Numbered from the stretch's first letter, positions 32,652-50,414 are shown. The stretch is 64,000 nucleotides of DNA from an uncultured SAR116 cluster alpha proteobacterium (GCA_902623185.1 CACNSW010000001.1:53273-117272), one strand, 5' to 3'. Notes: a model not told the origin generated them from the letters alone. A program made the numbers and translations.

Positions 32652-34790
32652 TTAGGCCAGCTTAGCGCGAACCTCGTCCGCTACCGCCTGTGGCACCTGT
32701 TCGTAATGGTCGAATTGCATCGAGTACTGGGCACGTCCCTGGCTCATTGAACGCAGTGTATTAATGTAGCCAAACATGTTAGCCAGAGGCACCATTGCAT
32801 CGATTGCGCGGGCGTTACCGCGCTGATCCATGCCACCGACACTACCACGGCGGCTATTTAGATCGCCGATTATGTCTCCCATGTACTCCTCTGGTGTGAT
32901 CACTTCAACTTTCATCACCGGCTCCAGCAACTTTGGCCCGGCTTTTTGCATTGCCTCGCGAAAAGCGGCACGACCCGCGATCTCAAAGGCAAGAACCGAT
33001 GAGTCAACATCATGGCTCGCACCGTCAATCAATTCTGCTTTGAAGTCGATTACAGGGAATCCGGCAATTACGCCGCTTTCCTTTGCTTGTTTTAGACCCT
33101 TTTCAACGCCTGGCACATACTCTTTCGGAACTGAACCACCGACAACGGAGTTACTGAATTCAAATCCGCCCTCAGCAAGAGGTGTGAACACAATCTTTAC
33201 TCGGGCAAACTGGCCAGAACCACCCGACTGCTTCTTGTGGGTGTAATCAACCTCGACTTCTTTTGTGATTGTCTCTCGGTAAGCCACTTGTGGGGCGCCA
33301 ATGTTCGCTTCGACCTTAAACTCACGCTTCAAACGATCAACTAGAATATCGAGATGCAATTCGCCCATACCCTTCATGATCGTCTGACCTGATTCAGCGT
33401 CGGAGCTGATCTGAAAGGAGGGATCTTCCGCGGCAAGGCGCTGCAGACCTGTTGACATCTTCTCCTGGTCGTTTTTCGACTTTGGCTCAACAGCAATCTC
33501 AATTACCGGATCGGGAAATGTCATGGTTTCAAGAACAACCGGCTTATTACTATCGCATAATGTGTCACCAGTTGTGGTCTCTTTCATACCAGCCAGGGCG
33601 ACAATATCGCCAGCATAAGCAACATCAATTTCTTCCCGGTTGTTTGAATGCATCATCATCATCCGACCGACGCGCTCGCGCTTACCTTTAGTGGAGTTCA
33701 TAATACTGTCGCCTTTATTTAGAGTACCTGAATAAAGGCGCACGAATGTGAGCGACCCGACGAATGGATCATTCATGATCTTGAAAGCCAGACCCGACAG
33801 TGGCTCGCCATCATCTGCACTGCGTTCAATGTCCCGAGTCTCAGTCTCATCGCCTGGTGCAAAACCCTTGTAAGCAGGCACATCTAGCGGGCCAGGGAGG
33901 TAATCAATCACTGCGTTCAACATTGGTTGAACACCCTTGTTTTTGAAAGCTGACCCACACATCACGGGCACAAAAGACATATTCAACGTTCCAAGACGGA
34001 TAAGACGCTGCAACGTGGCCTCATCTGGCTCCTTACCTTCAAGAAACGCTTCCATCGCCTCATCATCTTGCTCAACAGCCAGTTCTACTAGCTCGGCACG
34101 CATCTCAACTGCTTTGTCAACGAGATCTGGTCGAACATCACGGAGTGACCATGTAGCGCCGAGGTCTTCTGAATTCCACACCCACTCTTTCATTGTGATC
34201 AAATTTACGAGCCCTTCATATTCGTTTTCCGAGCCAATGGGCATGTGGATTGGTGCGGGCACTGCGCCAGTACGATCTCGAATCATATTAACGCAATTAA
34301 AGAAATCAGCTCCAATCTTGTCCATCTTGTTGACGAAAACTACGCGCGGCACTGAATACCGGTCCGCCTGACGCCAAACTGTTTCGGTCTGCGGCTCTAC
34401 ACCGGCATTGGCATCAAGAACACAGACAGCACCGTCAAGGACAGCCAGCGACCGCTCAACTTCAATGGTGAAATCCACGTGACCAGGTGTGTCGATAATG
34501 TTGAAACGAAATTTAGCATCTTCTGGATCAGTGCCATGCTCACCTGATGGCACTTCGCCGTCATTAGTGCGATACCAAAAACAAGTTGTCGCAGCGGAAG
34601 TTATTGTAATACCCCGCTCTTGCTCCTGCTCCATCCAGTCCATAGTTGCGTTTCCATCATGGACTTCGCCAATTTTGTGAGACCTTCCGGTATAATAGAG
34701 GATACGTTCTGTAGCAGTTGTCTTGCCAGCGTCAATGTGGGCCATGATGCCGAAATTACGATAGCGCTCGAGGGGATAGTCGCGTGCCAT
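32652..34790 (-). CDS. fusA: Elongation factor G
   Basis: [24 protein letters not shown], 712 aa. Confidence 0.99.
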   Translation of the reverse strand: MARDYPLERYRNFGIMAHIDAGKTTATERILYYTGRSHKIGEVHDGNATMDWMEQEQERGITITSAATTCFWYRTNDGEVPSGEHGTDPEDAKFRFNIIDTPGHVDFTIEVERSLAVLDGAVCVLDANAGVEPQTETVWRQADRYSVPRVVFVNKMDKIGADFFNCVNMIRDRTGAVPAPIHMPIGSENEYEGLVNLITMKEWVWNSEDLGATWSLRDVRPDLVDKAVEMRAELVELAVEQDDEAMEAFLEGKEPDEATLQRLIRLGTLNMSFVPVMCGSAFKNKGVQPMLNAVIDYLPGPLDVPAYKGFAPGDETETRDIERSADDGEPLSGLAFKIMNDPFVGSLTFVRLYSGTLNKGDSIMNSTKGKRERVGRMMMMHSNNREEIDVAYAGDIVALAGMKETTTGDTLCDSNKPVVLETMTFPDPVIEIAVEPKSKNDQEKMSTGLQRLAAEDPSFQISSDAESGQTIMKGMGELHLDILVDRLKREFKVEANIGAPQVAYRETITKEVEVDYTHKKQSGGSGQFARVKIVFTPLAEGGFEFSNSVVGGSVPKEYVPGVEKGLKQAKESGVIAGFPVIDFKAELIDGASHDVDSSVLAFEIAGRAAFREAMQKAGPKLLEPVMKVEVITPEEYMGDIIGDLNSRRGSVGGMDQRGNARAIDAMVPLANMFGYINTLRSMSQGRAQYSMQFDHYEQVPQAVADEVRAKLA

Positions 34791-34816
34791 GGATTGATCT
34801 CCTACCTTATTACAGG

Positions 34817-35287
<471 letters not shown>

Positions 35288-35299
35288 CTATGCCTCTCT

Positions 35300-35671
35300 T
35301 TATTTAGGACGCTTGGCGCCATATTTCGAACGACGCTGACGGCGATCAGAAACGCCCTGCGTATCGAGTGTGCCGCGAATTATATGGTAACGGACCCCAG
35401 GTAGGTCTTTCACACGACCCCCTCGTATAAGTACCACGGAGTGTTCTTGTAAGTTGTGACCTTCACCTGGGATGTAGCTAGACACCTCAAACCCATTGGT
35501 GAGGCGGACACGCGCAACTTTTCTCAGAGCCGAATTCGGCTTCTTTGGTGTGGTCGTGTAGACCCTGGTGCAAACGCCTCGCTTTTGCGGGCAAGCCTCC
35601 ATCGCAGGAACTTTAGTACGGGCAACAGGACGCTTGCGTCCGTGCCGGATCAGCTGATTAATCGTCGGCAT
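35300..35671 (-). CDS. rpsL: 30S ribosomal protein S12
   Basis: [36 protein letters not shown]. Confidence 0.99.
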   Translation of the reverse strand: MPTINQLIRHGRKRPVARTKVPAMEACPQKRGVCTRVYTTTPKKPNSALRKVARVRLTNGFEVSSYIPGEGHNLQEHSVVLIRGGRVKDLPGVRYHIIRGTLDTQGVSDRRQRRSKYGAKRPK

Positions 35672-35864
35672 TTCTGCCCCTTTTTGTCTCGACCAATAAC
35701 ACTCAACGTGTGAAAGGGCTGTTTAGCTCAGATTTTACGCTGAGCAAAACACCCATCTATAACCCCAAGAGGGGTATTTGCACCTTTTATAAAAACCTAG
35801 CGTCTGGCTTCATGACCACTTATTAGAATTCACCAACCACTACCTAGATTGAAAAGGTGCCCGG

Positions 35865-35893
35865 AACCTATTTTAACATCGCTGTCGGGTCAA
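35865..35893 (-). promoter_or_regulatory. Candidate sigma-70-like promoter upstream of rpsL
   Basis: Minus strand CTTGACC, 17-nt spacer, TAGGTT (weak -10) in the rpoC-rpsL gap. Confidence 0.35.
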
Positions 35894-35966
35894 GCGCTTT
35901 TTGACTGAACCTGTCTGTTATATTATATTTTTCAAGTTTTGAGGCAAATCGCACCAAAACAGGGGG

Positions 35967-40298
<4,332 letters not shown>

Positions 40299-43200
40299 CT
40301 AGTATTCAGCCTCATGAAGATCTACATTCAAACCAAGTGAGCGCAGTTCTTTGACTAGAACATTAAATGACTCGGGAATGCCAGACTCGAAATCGTCATC
40401 ACCTCGAACAATAGCCTCATATACTTTTGTCCTTCCCGACACATCATCTGACTTTACCGTCAACATCTCTTGTAGCGTGTAAGCGGCACCGTAAGCCTCA
40501 AGCGCCCAGACCTCCATCTCACCAAAACGCTGGCCACCAAACTGCGCTTTACCACCCAGCGGTTGCTGTGTGACCAATGAGTATGGACCGATCGAGCGGG
40601 CATGGATCTTATCGTCAACAAGGTGGTGTAGTTTAAGCATGTAGATGTAGCCCACCGTCACTGGGCGGTCAAACACCTCGCCTGTACGACCATCGGTAAG
40701 CCATTCCTGCCCGGTCTTGCTAAGCCCAGCCTTTTCGAGGAGGCCAACGACGTCTGCCTCGCGCGCACCATCGAAAACCGGTGTGCCCATCGGCACGCCG
40801 CGTTCAAGTATGCTGGCCTGCTCCATAAGCTGAGAGTCATTCATTCCTCTGATTTCACCGGTAAATTGTTCTTCCGGATAGATCTCCGATAAGAGCTTGC
40901 GTAATGGCTTGGTGTCAGCATTTGCTCGGGCGGCTTCTGCGGCCGCCCCAACCTGTTTGCCAAGGCCACGCGCAGCCCATCCTAGATGGGTCTCCAGAAT
41001 CTGCCCCACATTCATACGGGAGGGTACGCCGAGCGGATTTAAAACTATATCGACGGGCGTTCCATCATCAAGATATGGCATATCCTCGGCAGGAACGATA
41101 CGTGAAATCACACCTTTGTTCCCATGACGGCCAGCCATCTTGTCACCTGGTTGCAGCTTCCTCTTGACGGCGACGAACACTTTGACCATTTTCATGACCC
41201 CGGGAAGCAACTCATCACCACCCTGCAACTTGTCAACTTTATCATTGAAGCGTGCTTGTAACTCAGAGACTGCACTTTCAAAATTGGCAACCTGTGCCTC
41301 AATTAGCTGTTGCACTTTATCATCCCTTACAGCAATTTCCTGCCAAGATGATTTCGTTAGTTCGTCGAGCATATTCGCATTCAACTTTGTACCTTGCTTG
41401 ATGCCCTTTGGACCAGACGCAACCTCTTGGTCGACAAGAAGCTCACTCATCTTGCCATAGAAACCACGTTCGAGAATGGCACGCTCATCATCCCGATCCT
41501 TACCAAGACGGTCGATCTCAGCGCGGTCAATAGCAAGAGCACGCTCATCCTTTTCAACACCGCGACGGGAGAAAACTCTTACTTCTACAACCGTACCCGA
41601 ACCACCGGGCGGCAGCTTCAGTGAAGTGTCACGGACGTCCGAGGCCTTTTCACCAAAGATCGCACGCAGAAGCTTTTCCTCAGGCGTCATTGGAGATTCG
41701 CCCTTCGGTGTCACCTTACCAACAAGAATATCGCTTGGCCCGACCTCGGCACCGACATAAACGATACCGGCCTCATCGAGATTCTTCAGCGCTTCCTCAC
41801 CAACATTAGGAATATCGCGAGTGATTTCTTCCTGCCCTAACTTAGTATCACGGGCCATAACCTCGTATTCCTCGATGTGTATCGAGGTAAAGACGTCATC
41901 GCGAACAATCCGCTCGGAAATCAAGATGGAATCCTCGAAATTGTAACCATTCCATGGCATGAAAGCGACAAGAACATTCCGGCCAAGCGCCAGTTCACCA
42001 TCTTCAGTTGAAGGGCCATCGGCGATAATATCCCCACGGCGAACCGTATCCCCAACCTTAACCAACGGACGCTGGTTGACCGTTGTGTTCTGATTAGAAC
42101 GCTGAAATTTCAAAAGAGAATAAATATCGACGGGCGACACATCAGTACCACTTTCTTCAGACGACCTTACCACAATCCGAGTAGCGTCCACCTGATCGAT
42201 AACCCCAGCCCTACGAGCAACAATAGTCACACCCGAGTCACGGGCCACTCGTGCCTCCATTCCAGTGCCAACAATCGGCGCTTCAGATTTGACCAGCGGC
42301 ACGGCCTGACGCTGCATGTTTGACCCCATCAGCGCCCGGTTAGCATCATCATTCTCAAGAAACGGAATCAGCGCCGCAGCAACCGATACCAGTTGCTTTG
42401 GCGAGACATCCATCAATTCGATATCTGTCGGCCGAGCTAGACCAATCTCGCCAGCCCGGCGCACCGGGATCAACTCTCCCAAAAAGGCACCATTGTCGTT
42501 TAACTCAGCATTAGCTTGAGCAATCGTATACCTACCTTCCTCCATTGCAGAGATATAACTCACCTGACGCGTCACCTTGCCGTCCACAACCTTTCGATAG
42601 GGCGTCTCTATGAATCCATAGCGGTTGATCTTGGCGTAAGTTGCAAGCGAATTAATAAGACCGATATTTGGCCCCTCTGGTGTTTCAATCGGGCAAATTC
42701 GACCATAATGTGTCGGATGCACGTCGCGCACCTCAAACCCAGCCCGCTCACGGGTAAGACCGCCTGGCCCAAGCGCAGAAACTCGGCGCTTGTGGGTGAT
42801 CTCAGAAAGCGGGTTTGTCTGATCCATGAACTGCGACAATTGTGAGGAGCCGAAGAATTCACGAACGGCAGCAGCCGCAGGCTTGGCATTGATTAAGTCT
42901 GCTGGCATCACGGTGTCTATCTCGACAGAGCCCATGCGCTCTCGAATAGCGCGTTCCATACGCAGAAGACCAATCCGATATTGGTTTTCCATCAATTCAC
43001 CCACCGAACGGACTCGGCGGTTGCCGAGATGGTCAATGTCATCAATTTCGCCGCGTCCATCCTTAAGTCCGGTCAACACATTCAGTATAGCCATTATATC
43101 CTGCTTACGCAGCACACGTACACTGTCGTCTGTGTCAAGTTCAAGGCGCGAATTCATCTTTACACGGCCAACAGAAGACAAATCGTAACGGTCAGAGCTG

Positions 43201-44477
43201 AAGAACAAACCCTCAAAAAGTGCGTGCGAGCTTTCCAATGTTGGCGGCTCACCCGGCCGCATGACACGGTATATGTCAACCAGCGCTTCTTCGCGACAGG
43301 TGTTACGATCAGCTGCCAATGTGTTGCGCAAATGAGGACCAAAATTCACATTGTCAATAAACAGAACGTTAACCTCGTCAACGCTATTATTTGAAAGCGT
43401 GATCAGCAGATCCTCAGTCAACTCTTCGCCGGCCTCAGCAAACACCTCGCCAGTATTCATATTCACAATGTCATAAGCAACATAACGTCCAAGGAGATCC
43501 GAATCTGGGACATGAATTGCTTTAACGCCACTTTCGGCAAGTTTGCGGAGCGAGCGGGGTGTCATTTTAGTACCGGCTGTTGCCAACACCTTTTTGGTTT
43601 TTGCGTCGACAAGGTCGCGGACCAACTTGCTACCTTTCAGCGAGTCAGCATTAAAGGCGAAGCTCCAACCTTCTCCATCACGCTTATAACTAATCGATTG
43701 ATAAAAATGCGCGAGTATTTCATCCCTACTCATGCCATGAATCTTGGCCGGCTCAACAACCTCGCCGGTCTCGACACATTTTTCAACATACTGCAAAGAC
43801 TCTTCATCAGGAAGCGCCATCATCAATGTCGTTGCCGGCAACTTGCGCTTGCGGTCGATGCGGACATTGAGAATATCCTTGGCATCAAACTCAAAATCCA
43901 GCCAAGATCCGCGATAGGGGATCACCCGGGCGGCGAACAAAAACTTGCCAGACGCGTGCGTTTTGCCCCGATCATGATCAAAGAACACTCCCGGCGAACG
44001 GTGCATCTGCGAGACAATTACGCGTTCCGTACCATTGACAATAAAGGTACCGTTTGGCGTCATCAGAGGCATATCCCCCATGTAAACGTCTTGTTCTTTT
44101 ATATCGCGGATTGACCGCGCGCCAGTATCTTCATCCTCCTCCCACACTTCAAGTCGAAGCGTAACTTTTAATGGCGAAGCGTAAGTTAAGTCGCGCTGTT
44201 GGCATTCTTCAACATCATATTTTGGTGTTTCTAAGTCGTAGGAAACAAATTCCAATTTTGCACGTCCGGCAAAATCTTCAATCGGAAAAACGGATTTAAA
44301 GGTTTCCTGCAGTCCATGATCACCCCTTTCATTAGCGGGGATGTCCATCTGCAAAAACGTGTCATAACTTGAACGCTGAACATCGATAAGGTTCGGCATT
44401 GGCGTGATTTCTTCGAGATGACCGAAGGTACGGCGCACGCGCTTGCGACTGTCAAGTGTACTAATCTGAGATGCCAT
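40299..44477 (-). CDS. rpoB: RNA polymerase beta subunit
   Basis: [54 protein letters not shown]. Confidence 0.99.
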   Translation of the reverse strand: MASQISTLDSRKRVRRTFGHLEEITPMPNLIDVQRSSYDTFLQMDIPANERGDHGLQETFKSVFPIEDFAGRAKLEFVSYDLETPKYDVEECQQRDLTYASPLKVTLRLEVWEEDEDTGARSIRDIKEQDVYMGDMPLMTPNGTFIVNGTERVIVSQMHRSPGVFFDHDRGKTHASGKFLFAARVIPYRGSWLDFEFDAKDILNVRIDRKRKLPATTLMMALPDEESLQYVEKCVETGEVVEPAKIHGMSRDEILAHFYQSISYKRDGEGWSFAFNADSLKGSKLVRDLVDAKTKKVLATAGTKMTPRSLRKLAESGVKAIHVPDSDLLGRYVAYDIVNMNTGEVFAEAGEELTEDLLITLSNNSVDEVNVLFIDNVNFGPHLRNTLAADRNTCREEALVDIYRVMRPGEPPTLESSHALFEGLFFSSDRYDLSSVGRVKMNSRLELDTDDSVRVLRKQDIMAILNVLTGLKDGRGEIDDIDHLGNRRVRSVGELMENQYRIGLLRMERAIRERMGSVEIDTVMPADLINAKPAAAAVREFFGSSQLSQFMDQTNPLSEITHKRRVSALGPGGLTRERAGFEVRDVHPTHYGRICPIETPEGPNIGLINSLATYAKINRYGFIETPYRKVVDGKVTRQVSYISAMEEGRYTIAQANAELNDNGAFLGELIPVRRAGEIGLARPTDIELMDVSPKQLVSVAAALIPFLENDDANRALMGSNMQRQAVPLVKSEAPIVGTGMEARVARDSGVTIVARRAGVIDQVDATRIVVRSSEESGTDVSPVDIYSLLKFQRSNQNTTVNQRPLVKVGDTVRRGDIIADGPSTEDGELALGRNVLVAFMPWNGYNFEDSILISERIVRDDVFTSIHIEEYEVMARDTKLGQEEITRDIPNVGEEALKNLDEAGIVYVGAEVGPSDILVGKVTPKGESPMTPEEKLLRAIFGEKASDVRDTSLKLPPGGSGTVVEVRVFSRRGVEKDERALAIDRAEIDRLGKDRDDERAILERGFYGKMSELLVDQEVASGPKGIKQGTKLNANMLDELTKSSWQEIAVRDDKVQQLIEAQVANFESAVSELQARFNDKVDKLQGGDELLPGVMKMVKVFVAVKRKLQPGDKMAGRHGNKGVISRIVPAEDMPYLDDGTPVDIVLNPLGVPSRMNVGQILETHLGWAARGLGKQVGAAAEAARANADTKPLRKLLSEIYPEEQFTGEIRGMNDSQLMEQASILERGVPMGTPVFDGAREADVVGLLEKAGLSKTGQEWLTDGRTGEVFDRPVTVGYIYMLKLHHLVDDKIHARSIGPYSLVTQQPLGGKAQFGGQRFGEMEVWALEAYGAAYTLQEMLTVKSDDVSGRTKVYEAIVRGDDDFESGIPESFNVLVKELRSLGLNVDLHEAEY

Positions 44478-44575
44478 TTAGAAAATCCTTTTGAAAACTC
44501 CCGACAAAACAATCTGGTAACAGACAAATTGTTGTCTTTAATCTATGCATTAGACGGATGCTCAAACGCTCGATC

Positions 44576-44620
44576 AAAAAACTATCTTGCACCGAACGGT
44601 AAAACCATCCGGTGCAAGAT
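44576..44620 (-). terminator. Rho-independent-type attenuator between rplL and rpoB
   Basis: Perfect 11-bp arms ATCTTGCACCG/CGGTGCAAGAT, followed on the minus strand by AGTTTTTT. Confidence 0.7.
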
Positions 44621-44659
44621 CAACGTTCAGCGCCCGCTTTAAGTGCTGACACACCAAAG

Positions 44660-45040
44660 TTATTTGACTTCAGCAGTTGCGCCAGCTTCTTCCAGCTTAC
44701 CTTTGATTTCTTCCGCCTCGTCCTTGGCAACACCTTCCTTAACAGCTTTTGGTGCGCTTTCAACCAGATCTTTGGCCTCCTTCAAGCCAAGACCAGTAAT
44801 GGCACGAACTTCCTTAATAACATTGATCTTAGAAGCACCTACGGCTGTTAAGATAACATCAAATTCCGACTTCTCTTCGGCAACACCACCCGCATCTCCA
44901 CCACCGGCTGGCATAGCAACAGCCATCGGAGCAGCAGCGGCAGAAACACCCCACTTTTCTTCCAGCAATGTTGCCAACTCAGCAGCTTCAAGCACTGTAA
45001 GGTTGGATAGTTCTTCTGCAATTTTTTCAATATCAGCCAT
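44660..45040 (-). CDS. rplL: 50S ribosomal protein L7/L12
   Basis: [40 protein letters not shown]. Confidence 0.99.
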   Translation of the reverse strand: MADIEKIAEELSNLTVLEAAELATLLEEKWGVSAAAAPMAVAMPAGGGDAGGVAEEKSEFDVILTAVGASKINVIKEVRAITGLGLKEAKDLVESAPKAVKEGVAKDEAEEIKGKLEEAGATAEVK

Positions 45041-45078
45041 AATTTACTCCATTGGGCTTAAACTTCTGAATAGGTTTT

Positions 45079-45600
45079 TTATGAACCTTGCTGCAATTGG
45101 TCTTCTCGTGCCTTTATAACGCGCGCTAGCTTGCCAGCCGGAGCTTGAGCAACACGTGCCATTTTGGCTGCCGGTGCCATTACAAGACCGACGAGCATGC
45201 CGCGTAATTCTTGAAGGGAAGGCATTTTGGCCAACGCTTCAACGCCAGCTTTGTCGAGTGTTTCCCCGTCAATACTGCCACCAACGATGGTCACTTTGTT
45301 ATTACCCTTAGCATATTCCACGAGGGTCTTGGCTGCTGCCACCGGATCAGTCGACGTGCCAACGGCGGTCGGTCCAGTGAAAAGTGGCGCAAGTTCCTCA
45401 AAGCGCGTGCCTTTGAGTGCCAGCTTGGCAATCCTGTTTTTGGTTACCTTAAAGCCAGCTCCGGCTTCCCGCATCTTTCCACGCAGGTCGCTACTCTCTA
45501 CAACGGTCATACCCACTTGATGCGCCACCACAATTGTGGATGACGCACTAAAGGTCGATTGCAGCGTTTCGATCAGTTCGGCTTTTTCAGATCTGTTCAC
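45079..45600 (-). CDS. rplJ: 50S ribosomal protein L10
   Basis: MNRSEKAELIETLQSTFSASSTIVVAHQVGMTV. Confidence 0.97.
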   Translation of the reverse strand: MNRSEKAELIETLQSTFSASSTIVVAHQVGMTVVESSDLRGKMREAGAGFKVTKNRIAKLALKGTRFEELAPLFTGPTAVGTSTDPVAAAKTLVEYAKGNNKVTIVGGSIDGETLDKAGVEALAKMPSLQELRGMLVGLVMAPAAKMARVAQAPAGKLARVIKAREDQLQQGS

Positions 45601-45727
45601 CGATCCTCTCCGCTCTCCTAATGAAGATGGGTTTTAATAACCTATCTTCTGTTGCAAAATGAACCGACGATTACCGCCAGCCCGCTGGCCTGCCCATAAG
45701 AAGGTCAAGCAATATTATGCTTTTACT

Positions 45728-45789
45728 CCCCGTCTATTGCAGGATATTAAGCCAGTGTGATTGGTCATTCTGGCCCCTGCAGTCTTGGA
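45728..45789 (-). ncRNA. Ribosomal protein L10 leader core
   Basis: Minus strand CCAAGACTGCAGG...CCTGCAATAGACGGGG, kink-turn-like L10 leader signature in the 278-nt rplA-rplJ gap. Confidence 0.7.
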
Positions 45790-45878
45790 CAGGTTCGAGG
45801 CCAAACTCTTGAGATAAGTTGTAGCCCCTGTTTGCCAACCTGGTTGTCCCGGGTGACAAATTCGTCAACGCCGTCCGA

Positions 45879-46568
45879 TTAAGCGACGTCCTCAACGAAT
45901 ACGCCAACGCCCATAGTTGAGCTGAGCGTAATTTTCCTTATATATGTCCCCTTCGCTCCACTTGGACGCGCCTTTCGGACAGCTTCAATAAAAGCTGCCG
46001 CATTTTCAGTGATCTGTTCAGCGGTAAAACTGGCTTTACCGATTCCAGCATGCACGACCCCAGCCTTTTCGGCACGGTACTGAACCTCGCCAGCTTTTGC
46101 CGCTTTAACCGCCGCTCCAACATCAGAAGTAACCGTGCCCAATTTAGGGTTTGGCATCAAACCTCTCGGACCAAGTACCTTGCCTAGTCGGCCAACAATA
46201 CCCATCATGTCAGGTGTAGCTATGACGCGGTCAAAACCCGACTGACCATTCTGAATGGACTCTGCAAGATCTTCCGCACCAACCAAATCTGCGCCGGCTG
46301 CCTTCGCCTCATCAGCCTTGGTGTCCTTGGCGAAAACTGCCACTCGCATGCTTTTGCCGGTGCCATTTGGCATAGCGACAACGCCACGTACCATCTGGTC
46401 AGCGTGTCGAGGGTCGACGCCCAAATTCATTGCAATCTCAATGGTTTCGTCGAATTTTGTTCCAGCTGCATTTTTTTTGACAAGAGCCGCAGCGTCGGCA
46501 AGCACGTATTCCCTCTTCCGATCAACCGTTTCGCGATTTGCCCTTATCTTTTTCGAAACCTTAGCCAT
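45879..46568 (-). CDS. rplA: 50S ribosomal protein L1
   Basis: [31 protein letters not shown]. Confidence 0.98.
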   Translation of the reverse strand: MAKVSKKIRANRETVDRKREYVLADAAALVKKNAAGTKFDETIEIAMNLGVDPRHADQMVRGVVAMPNGTGKSMRVAVFAKDTKADEAKAAGADLVGAEDLAESIQNGQSGFDRVIATPDMMGIVGRLGKVLGPRGLMPNPKLGTVTSDVGAAVKAAKAGEVQYRAEKAGVVHAGIGKASFTAEQITENAAAFIEAVRKARPSGAKGTYIRKITLSSTMGVGVFVEDVA

Positions 46569-46572
46569 TCGG

Positions 46573-47004
46573 TTAACCCTCCACCACTTCAAGGCCCATC
46601 GCACGCGCTGATCCCACCACCATGTTCATAGCGCCTTCGACATCAACGGCGTTCATGTCGCCCATTTTTTGATCTGCAATCTCTCTGACCTGCGCCATCG
46701 TAACCCTTCCAGAAACGGCGCGACCAGGTTCCTGACCGCCTTTCTGCAGGCCAGCAGCTTTTTTAAGAAAAAAACTAACTGGCGCTGTTTTCGTTGTGAA
46801 GGTGAATGATTTATCTTGGTAGACGGTTATGACAACTGGAATCGGCATATTCTTTTCCAGGGAGTCTGTAGCCGCGTTGAACGCTTTACAAAACTCCATA
46901 ATGTTCACGCCACGTTGGCCAAGCGCCGGGCCTACAGGTGGCGACGGATTTGCGCCACCTGCCGGGATGTTCAACTTGATAAAGCCGTCAATTTTCTTCG
47001 CCAT
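46573..47004 (-). CDS. rplK: 50S ribosomal protein L11
   Basis: [36 protein letters not shown]. Confidence 0.99.
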   Translation of the reverse strand: MAKKIDGFIKLNIPAGGANPSPPVGPALGQRGVNIMEFCKAFNAATDSLEKNMPIPVVITVYQDKSFTFTTKTAPVSFFLKKAAGLQKGGQEPGRAVSGRVTMAQVREIADQKMGDMNAVDVEGAMNMVVGSARAMGLEVVEG

Positions 47005-47057
47005 AATCGTTTTTCCCTATCGCCGCGTCGTTATAACCCGGTTTAAAACTTGTAAAA

Positions 47058-47588
47058 TTATATTTTCTCAACCTGTGAGTATTCTAGTTCGACGGGCGTT
47101 GACCGGCCAAAAATTGACACCGTCACCCTGAGACGCGCCTTGTCATCGTCAGCCTCCTCGACATATCCGTTAAACGACGCGAATGGTCCGTCGGACACCC
47201 GAACTTGCTCACCAACATCAAAGGTCATGGTCGAGCGTGGACGCTCGACACCCTCGCTCATCTGTTTGATCAGACGCTCAGCCTCCGCGTTGGTGATTGG
47301 TACAGGCTTGCCCTTGCCACCCAAAAACCCAGTGACACGCGGTTGGCTTGTCACAAGTTGCCATGCTTCATCAGTCAGTTCCAACTTCACTAGTATATAG
47401 CCAGGGAAAAATTTCTTTTCGCTCTGAACTTTTACACCCTTCTTTACTTCAACCACTTCTTCAGTCGGCACCATTACGTCTTCGATCAGTTCGGCCAAGC
47501 CATGCTTTTCGGCCTGCTCACGAATTGACTGAGCCACTTTTTTCTCTGACCCTGAGAAAACATGAACAACAAACCAGCGTCGAGCCAT
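47058..47588 (-). CDS. nusG: Transcription termination/antitermination protein NusG
   Basis: [38 protein letters not shown]. Confidence 0.98.
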   Translation of the reverse strand: MARRWFVVHVFSGSEKKVAQSIREQAEKHGLAELIEDVMVPTEEVVEVKKGVKVQSEKKFFPGYILVKLELTDEAWQLVTSQPRVTGFLGGKGKPVPITNAEAERLIKQMSEGVERPRSTMTFDVGEQVRVSDGPFASFNGYVEEADDDKARLRVTVSIFGRSTPVELEYSQVEKI

Positions 47589-47639
47589 AATCCGCCTATT
47601 CCAATCCAATTTTTGAACTTAAACCTTGCAGCACTGCCT

Positions 47640-47840
47640 TCAGCTGCCAAGGCCGAGAACAAACTGCACGCCGCCCGACAAAACCATATCCACAAGGAGG
47701 AAAAACAGCGCCGCGATAGTCACCATCACGAAGACAGTCAGTGTGGCCGTCCCGGTTTCACGACGTGTAGCCCAAGAAATTTTTGAAATTTCCTGACGGA
47801 CCTGCCTGACAAACTGTGCTGGTGATGTTGTAGCCATCAA
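47640..47840 (-). CDS. secE: Preprotein translocase subunit SecE
   Basis: FVRQVRQEISKISWATRRETGTATLTVFVMVTIAALFFLLVD. Confidence 0.96.
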   Translation of the reverse strand: MMATTSPAQFVRQVRQEISKISWATRRETGTATLTVFVMVTIAALFFLLVDMVLSGGVQFVLGLGS

Positions 47841-48036
47841 TCAAAGTGCCAATAAGAAGTTCAACAATGACGGCATCTACACGTTCAACCAATTGAAAAA
47901 TCTTGAAAAAAGGTCATCACAAAAGTAATAAATAGCAACAAGCTTATATTAGGTTTCACGCACAATTAAACCGTGGAACCGCGTTCTAGCAAAACATGCA
48001 CCTCAAGGCAACCATCAAATGCACTAATTTTTCTAT

Positions 48037-48079
48037 CTTACCAATGCAGTATCGTCGGCCTTACCAATGCAGTATCGTC
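48037..48079. repeat. Tandem 20-bp perfect direct repeat at 23-bp period
   Basis: CTTACCAATGCAGTATCGTC at 48037-48056 and 48060-48079. Confidence 0.95.
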
Positions 48080-48133
48080 CGCATGCAGCGAAGGGAGAAA
48101 CGGCACCCCGCATGAGCGGCTAATTTCAGCGAA

Positions 48134-49333
48134 TTAGTTTAAACGTTGCAATCGCAACGCCAGAAATGACACGCATACCCCAAAAAAACCAATTCCAACA
48201 ACCGAGCCCATGCCTATAGTAAAGCTAGCATCCCCACCTATCGCCACAATGCCGCTGCCCAACAAGCCGCCAATAAGCATCTGTAACGCTCCTACAAGTC
48301 CCATTGCCGACCCACTATCGCATCCTGCAGCACGCACCGCAGCAACCGCGCTATTGGCAACCGTAAATCCATGGCCAAAACCCATGACCATCATACAACC
48401 AGTAACTGAAAACGCCGAACTCCCGCCAAAGAGGTGTACGAGCAAAGCTAACCCAACGCTCGATGCTGAAACTATTGTGCCCCAAAAAGAGGCTAGTTCC
48501 AGACCAAGTCCGGAAACAAACCGACGGTTGGCATGGTTGCCAGCCATATAGCCGGCAGAACAAAGGCAGAAAAACAGCCCGTATTCTAAAGGAGCAACAC
48601 CGTAGCGCTCATATTCGTATGGCATGATGCCGCTCAACACAAAAAACATAGCCACTGCCATTCCAGATGTAAGCCCATTCGAAATGAAAGTTGGATTGAC
48701 CATCAGACCGGTGTAGGCACGAATAACACGGCGAATGTGCATCCTCGACTCACGCTCAATTTTGGTTTCATGTAGTAGAAAAAAGGTGCTGGCTAGCGTT
48801 ATAAAAGCACTAATCGCCATCATTACAATGCAGCCCTTCCAGCCAATTGATTGTGCGATCGCGCCGCCAAAGGCAAATCCCAGGATTGGCACAATCGCTT
48901 GCACCATAGTTATCGTGGATAACTGACGACCAGCCTCAGCGTCGACAAAGCTATCATTGATGACTACACGTCCCATCACTACACAGGCGGCTGCCCCAGC
49001 ACCCTGAAAAACGCGCATCAACACAAGCATATCAATGCTCGTCACAATTAGTGCTCCAAAACTACCCAGTAGGAAAAGCGTCGACCCAGCCAGCATAACC
49101 GGACGCCTTCCAATCCTATCGGAAAGCGTGCCAGCGATCAGCTGGCCAAAGCCAAGCGCCATCATAAAACTTGTCAATACAAATTGTACCTGATCCGCAC
49201 TCGCCACAAAGCTCTGACGGATCAATGGCACCGCTGGTGCCAGAAGTGATACTCCCACGTTTGAACCCGAGACCGCAAGCACAAGCACCCAGATTGGCGG
49301 CCCCAAAGGCGTGATGGCGCGTGAAATCGGCAT
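48134..49333 (-). CDS. MFS transporter, Bcr/CflA drug-resistance type
   Basis: 12-TM MFS; LIAGTLSDRIGRRPVMLAGSTLFLLGS. Confidence 0.88.
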   Translation of the reverse strand: MPISRAITPLGPPIWVLVLAVSGSNVGVSLLAPAVPLIRQSFVASADQVQFVLTSFMMALGFGQLIAGTLSDRIGRRPVMLAGSTLFLLGSFGALIVTSIDMLVLMRVFQGAGAAACVVMGRVVINDSFVDAEAGRQLSTITMVQAIVPILGFAFGGAIAQSIGWKGCIVMMAISAFITLASTFFLLHETKIERESRMHIRRVIRAYTGLMVNPTFISNGLTSGMAVAMFFVLSGIMPYEYERYGVAPLEYGLFFCLCSAGYMAGNHANRRFVSGLGLELASFWGTIVSASSVGLALLVHLFGGSSAFSVTGCMMVMGFGHGFTVANSAVAAVRAAGCDSGSAMGLVGALQMLIGGLLGSGIVAIGGDASFTIGMGSVVGIGFFGVCVSFLALRLQRLN

Positions 49334-49523
49334 TGAGCCTCCCTTGACTTTGCAGCAACAGCGCAACGAGGTGATAATGACGACCATAGAGCCAATTACA
49401 CGAGCGGCGGTTTTCTCTCGCCAATACTATTTCTACTAGCATTTTGCGTTGCTTTGAAACAAGCTTGGATGAATGTTCTTAGTTTGGTTTGGGTTTACCG
49501 CTTATGTCTATCCGAGAGATGCG

Positions 49524-50414
49524 ATGCGCCTAACCAAAAATATCCATGGCGCTGCCTTGATGACAGGCTGTGTACTGGCATATGTCGTCAATGACGCAGT
49601 GATGAAACTTTTGTTCTCCGATATTGGATTATTTCAAGCAGTTTTTTTTCGTGGGTTGATAACAATTCTACTACTCGCCCTGTTGGTATGGCGCGGCAAA
49701 GTGGCAATCCGTGGCCTCTCACGACAGAGCAAACGACTGGTAGCGCTGCGCGTTGGCGCCGAAATCTGTGCAACGATCGCCTTCCTAACGGCTCTCAAAA
49801 ATATGCCGCTTGCCAACGTCACGGCAATTCTGCAAGCACTGCCGCTTGCTGTGACTATGGCAGCGGCGCTTTTTTTGGCTGAACCTGTGGGGTGGAGGCG
49901 CTGGGCCGCCATTATCATCGGCTTCAGTGGCGTTTTGATCATAATCCGCCCAGGTCTTGAAGGCTTCAATATTTATTCATTATCAGCGCTGATTGCAGTT
50001 GCCTTTATCACCCTCCGTGAAATTGCCACCCGTCGCCTAACAGACGATGTCCCCTCGCTGACCGTGGCGCTCTCAACTGCAATCGGCATTACCTTGTTCG
50101 CTTTGGTGATGATGGTGGGAACTAATTGGGATGCCATGGGTGCAATGTCTTGGCTACTAATAGCTGGAGCGGCGGTTGCCATTATGTTTGGCACTCTGTT
50201 AAGTGTAATGGCGATGCGCGTCGGTGAGATTAGCTTTGTTGCCCCATTTCGCTACACTGCCATGGTCTGGGCGATTGGTCTTGGCATCATAATTTTTGGC
50301 GATTGGCCCGACCAGCCGACGTTGATTGGCACAGGCATCATTATCGCAACCGGCATATATTCGTTTCACCGAGAAAAACAGCGCAAGCATTTGGACAAAC
50401 CAAGGCCAAGTTGA
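49524..50414 (+). CDS. DMT/EamA-family transporter
   Basis: EamA duplication: LFLAEPVGWRRWAAIIIGFSGVLIIIRPG. Confidence 0.88.
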   Translation: MRLTKNIHGAALMTGCVLAYVVNDAVMKLLFSDIGLFQAVFFRGLITILLLALLVWRGKVAIRGLSRQSKRLVALRVGAEICATIAFLTALKNMPLANVTAILQALPLAVTMAAALFLAEPVGWRRWAAIIIGFSGVLIIIRPGLEGFNIYSLSALIAVAFITLREIATRRLTDDVPSLTVALSTAIGITLFALVMMVGTNWDAMGAMSWLLIAGAAVAIMFGTLLSVMAMRVGEISFVAPFRYTAMVWAIGLGIIIFGDWPDQPTLIGTGIIIATGIYSFHREKQRKHLDKPRPS

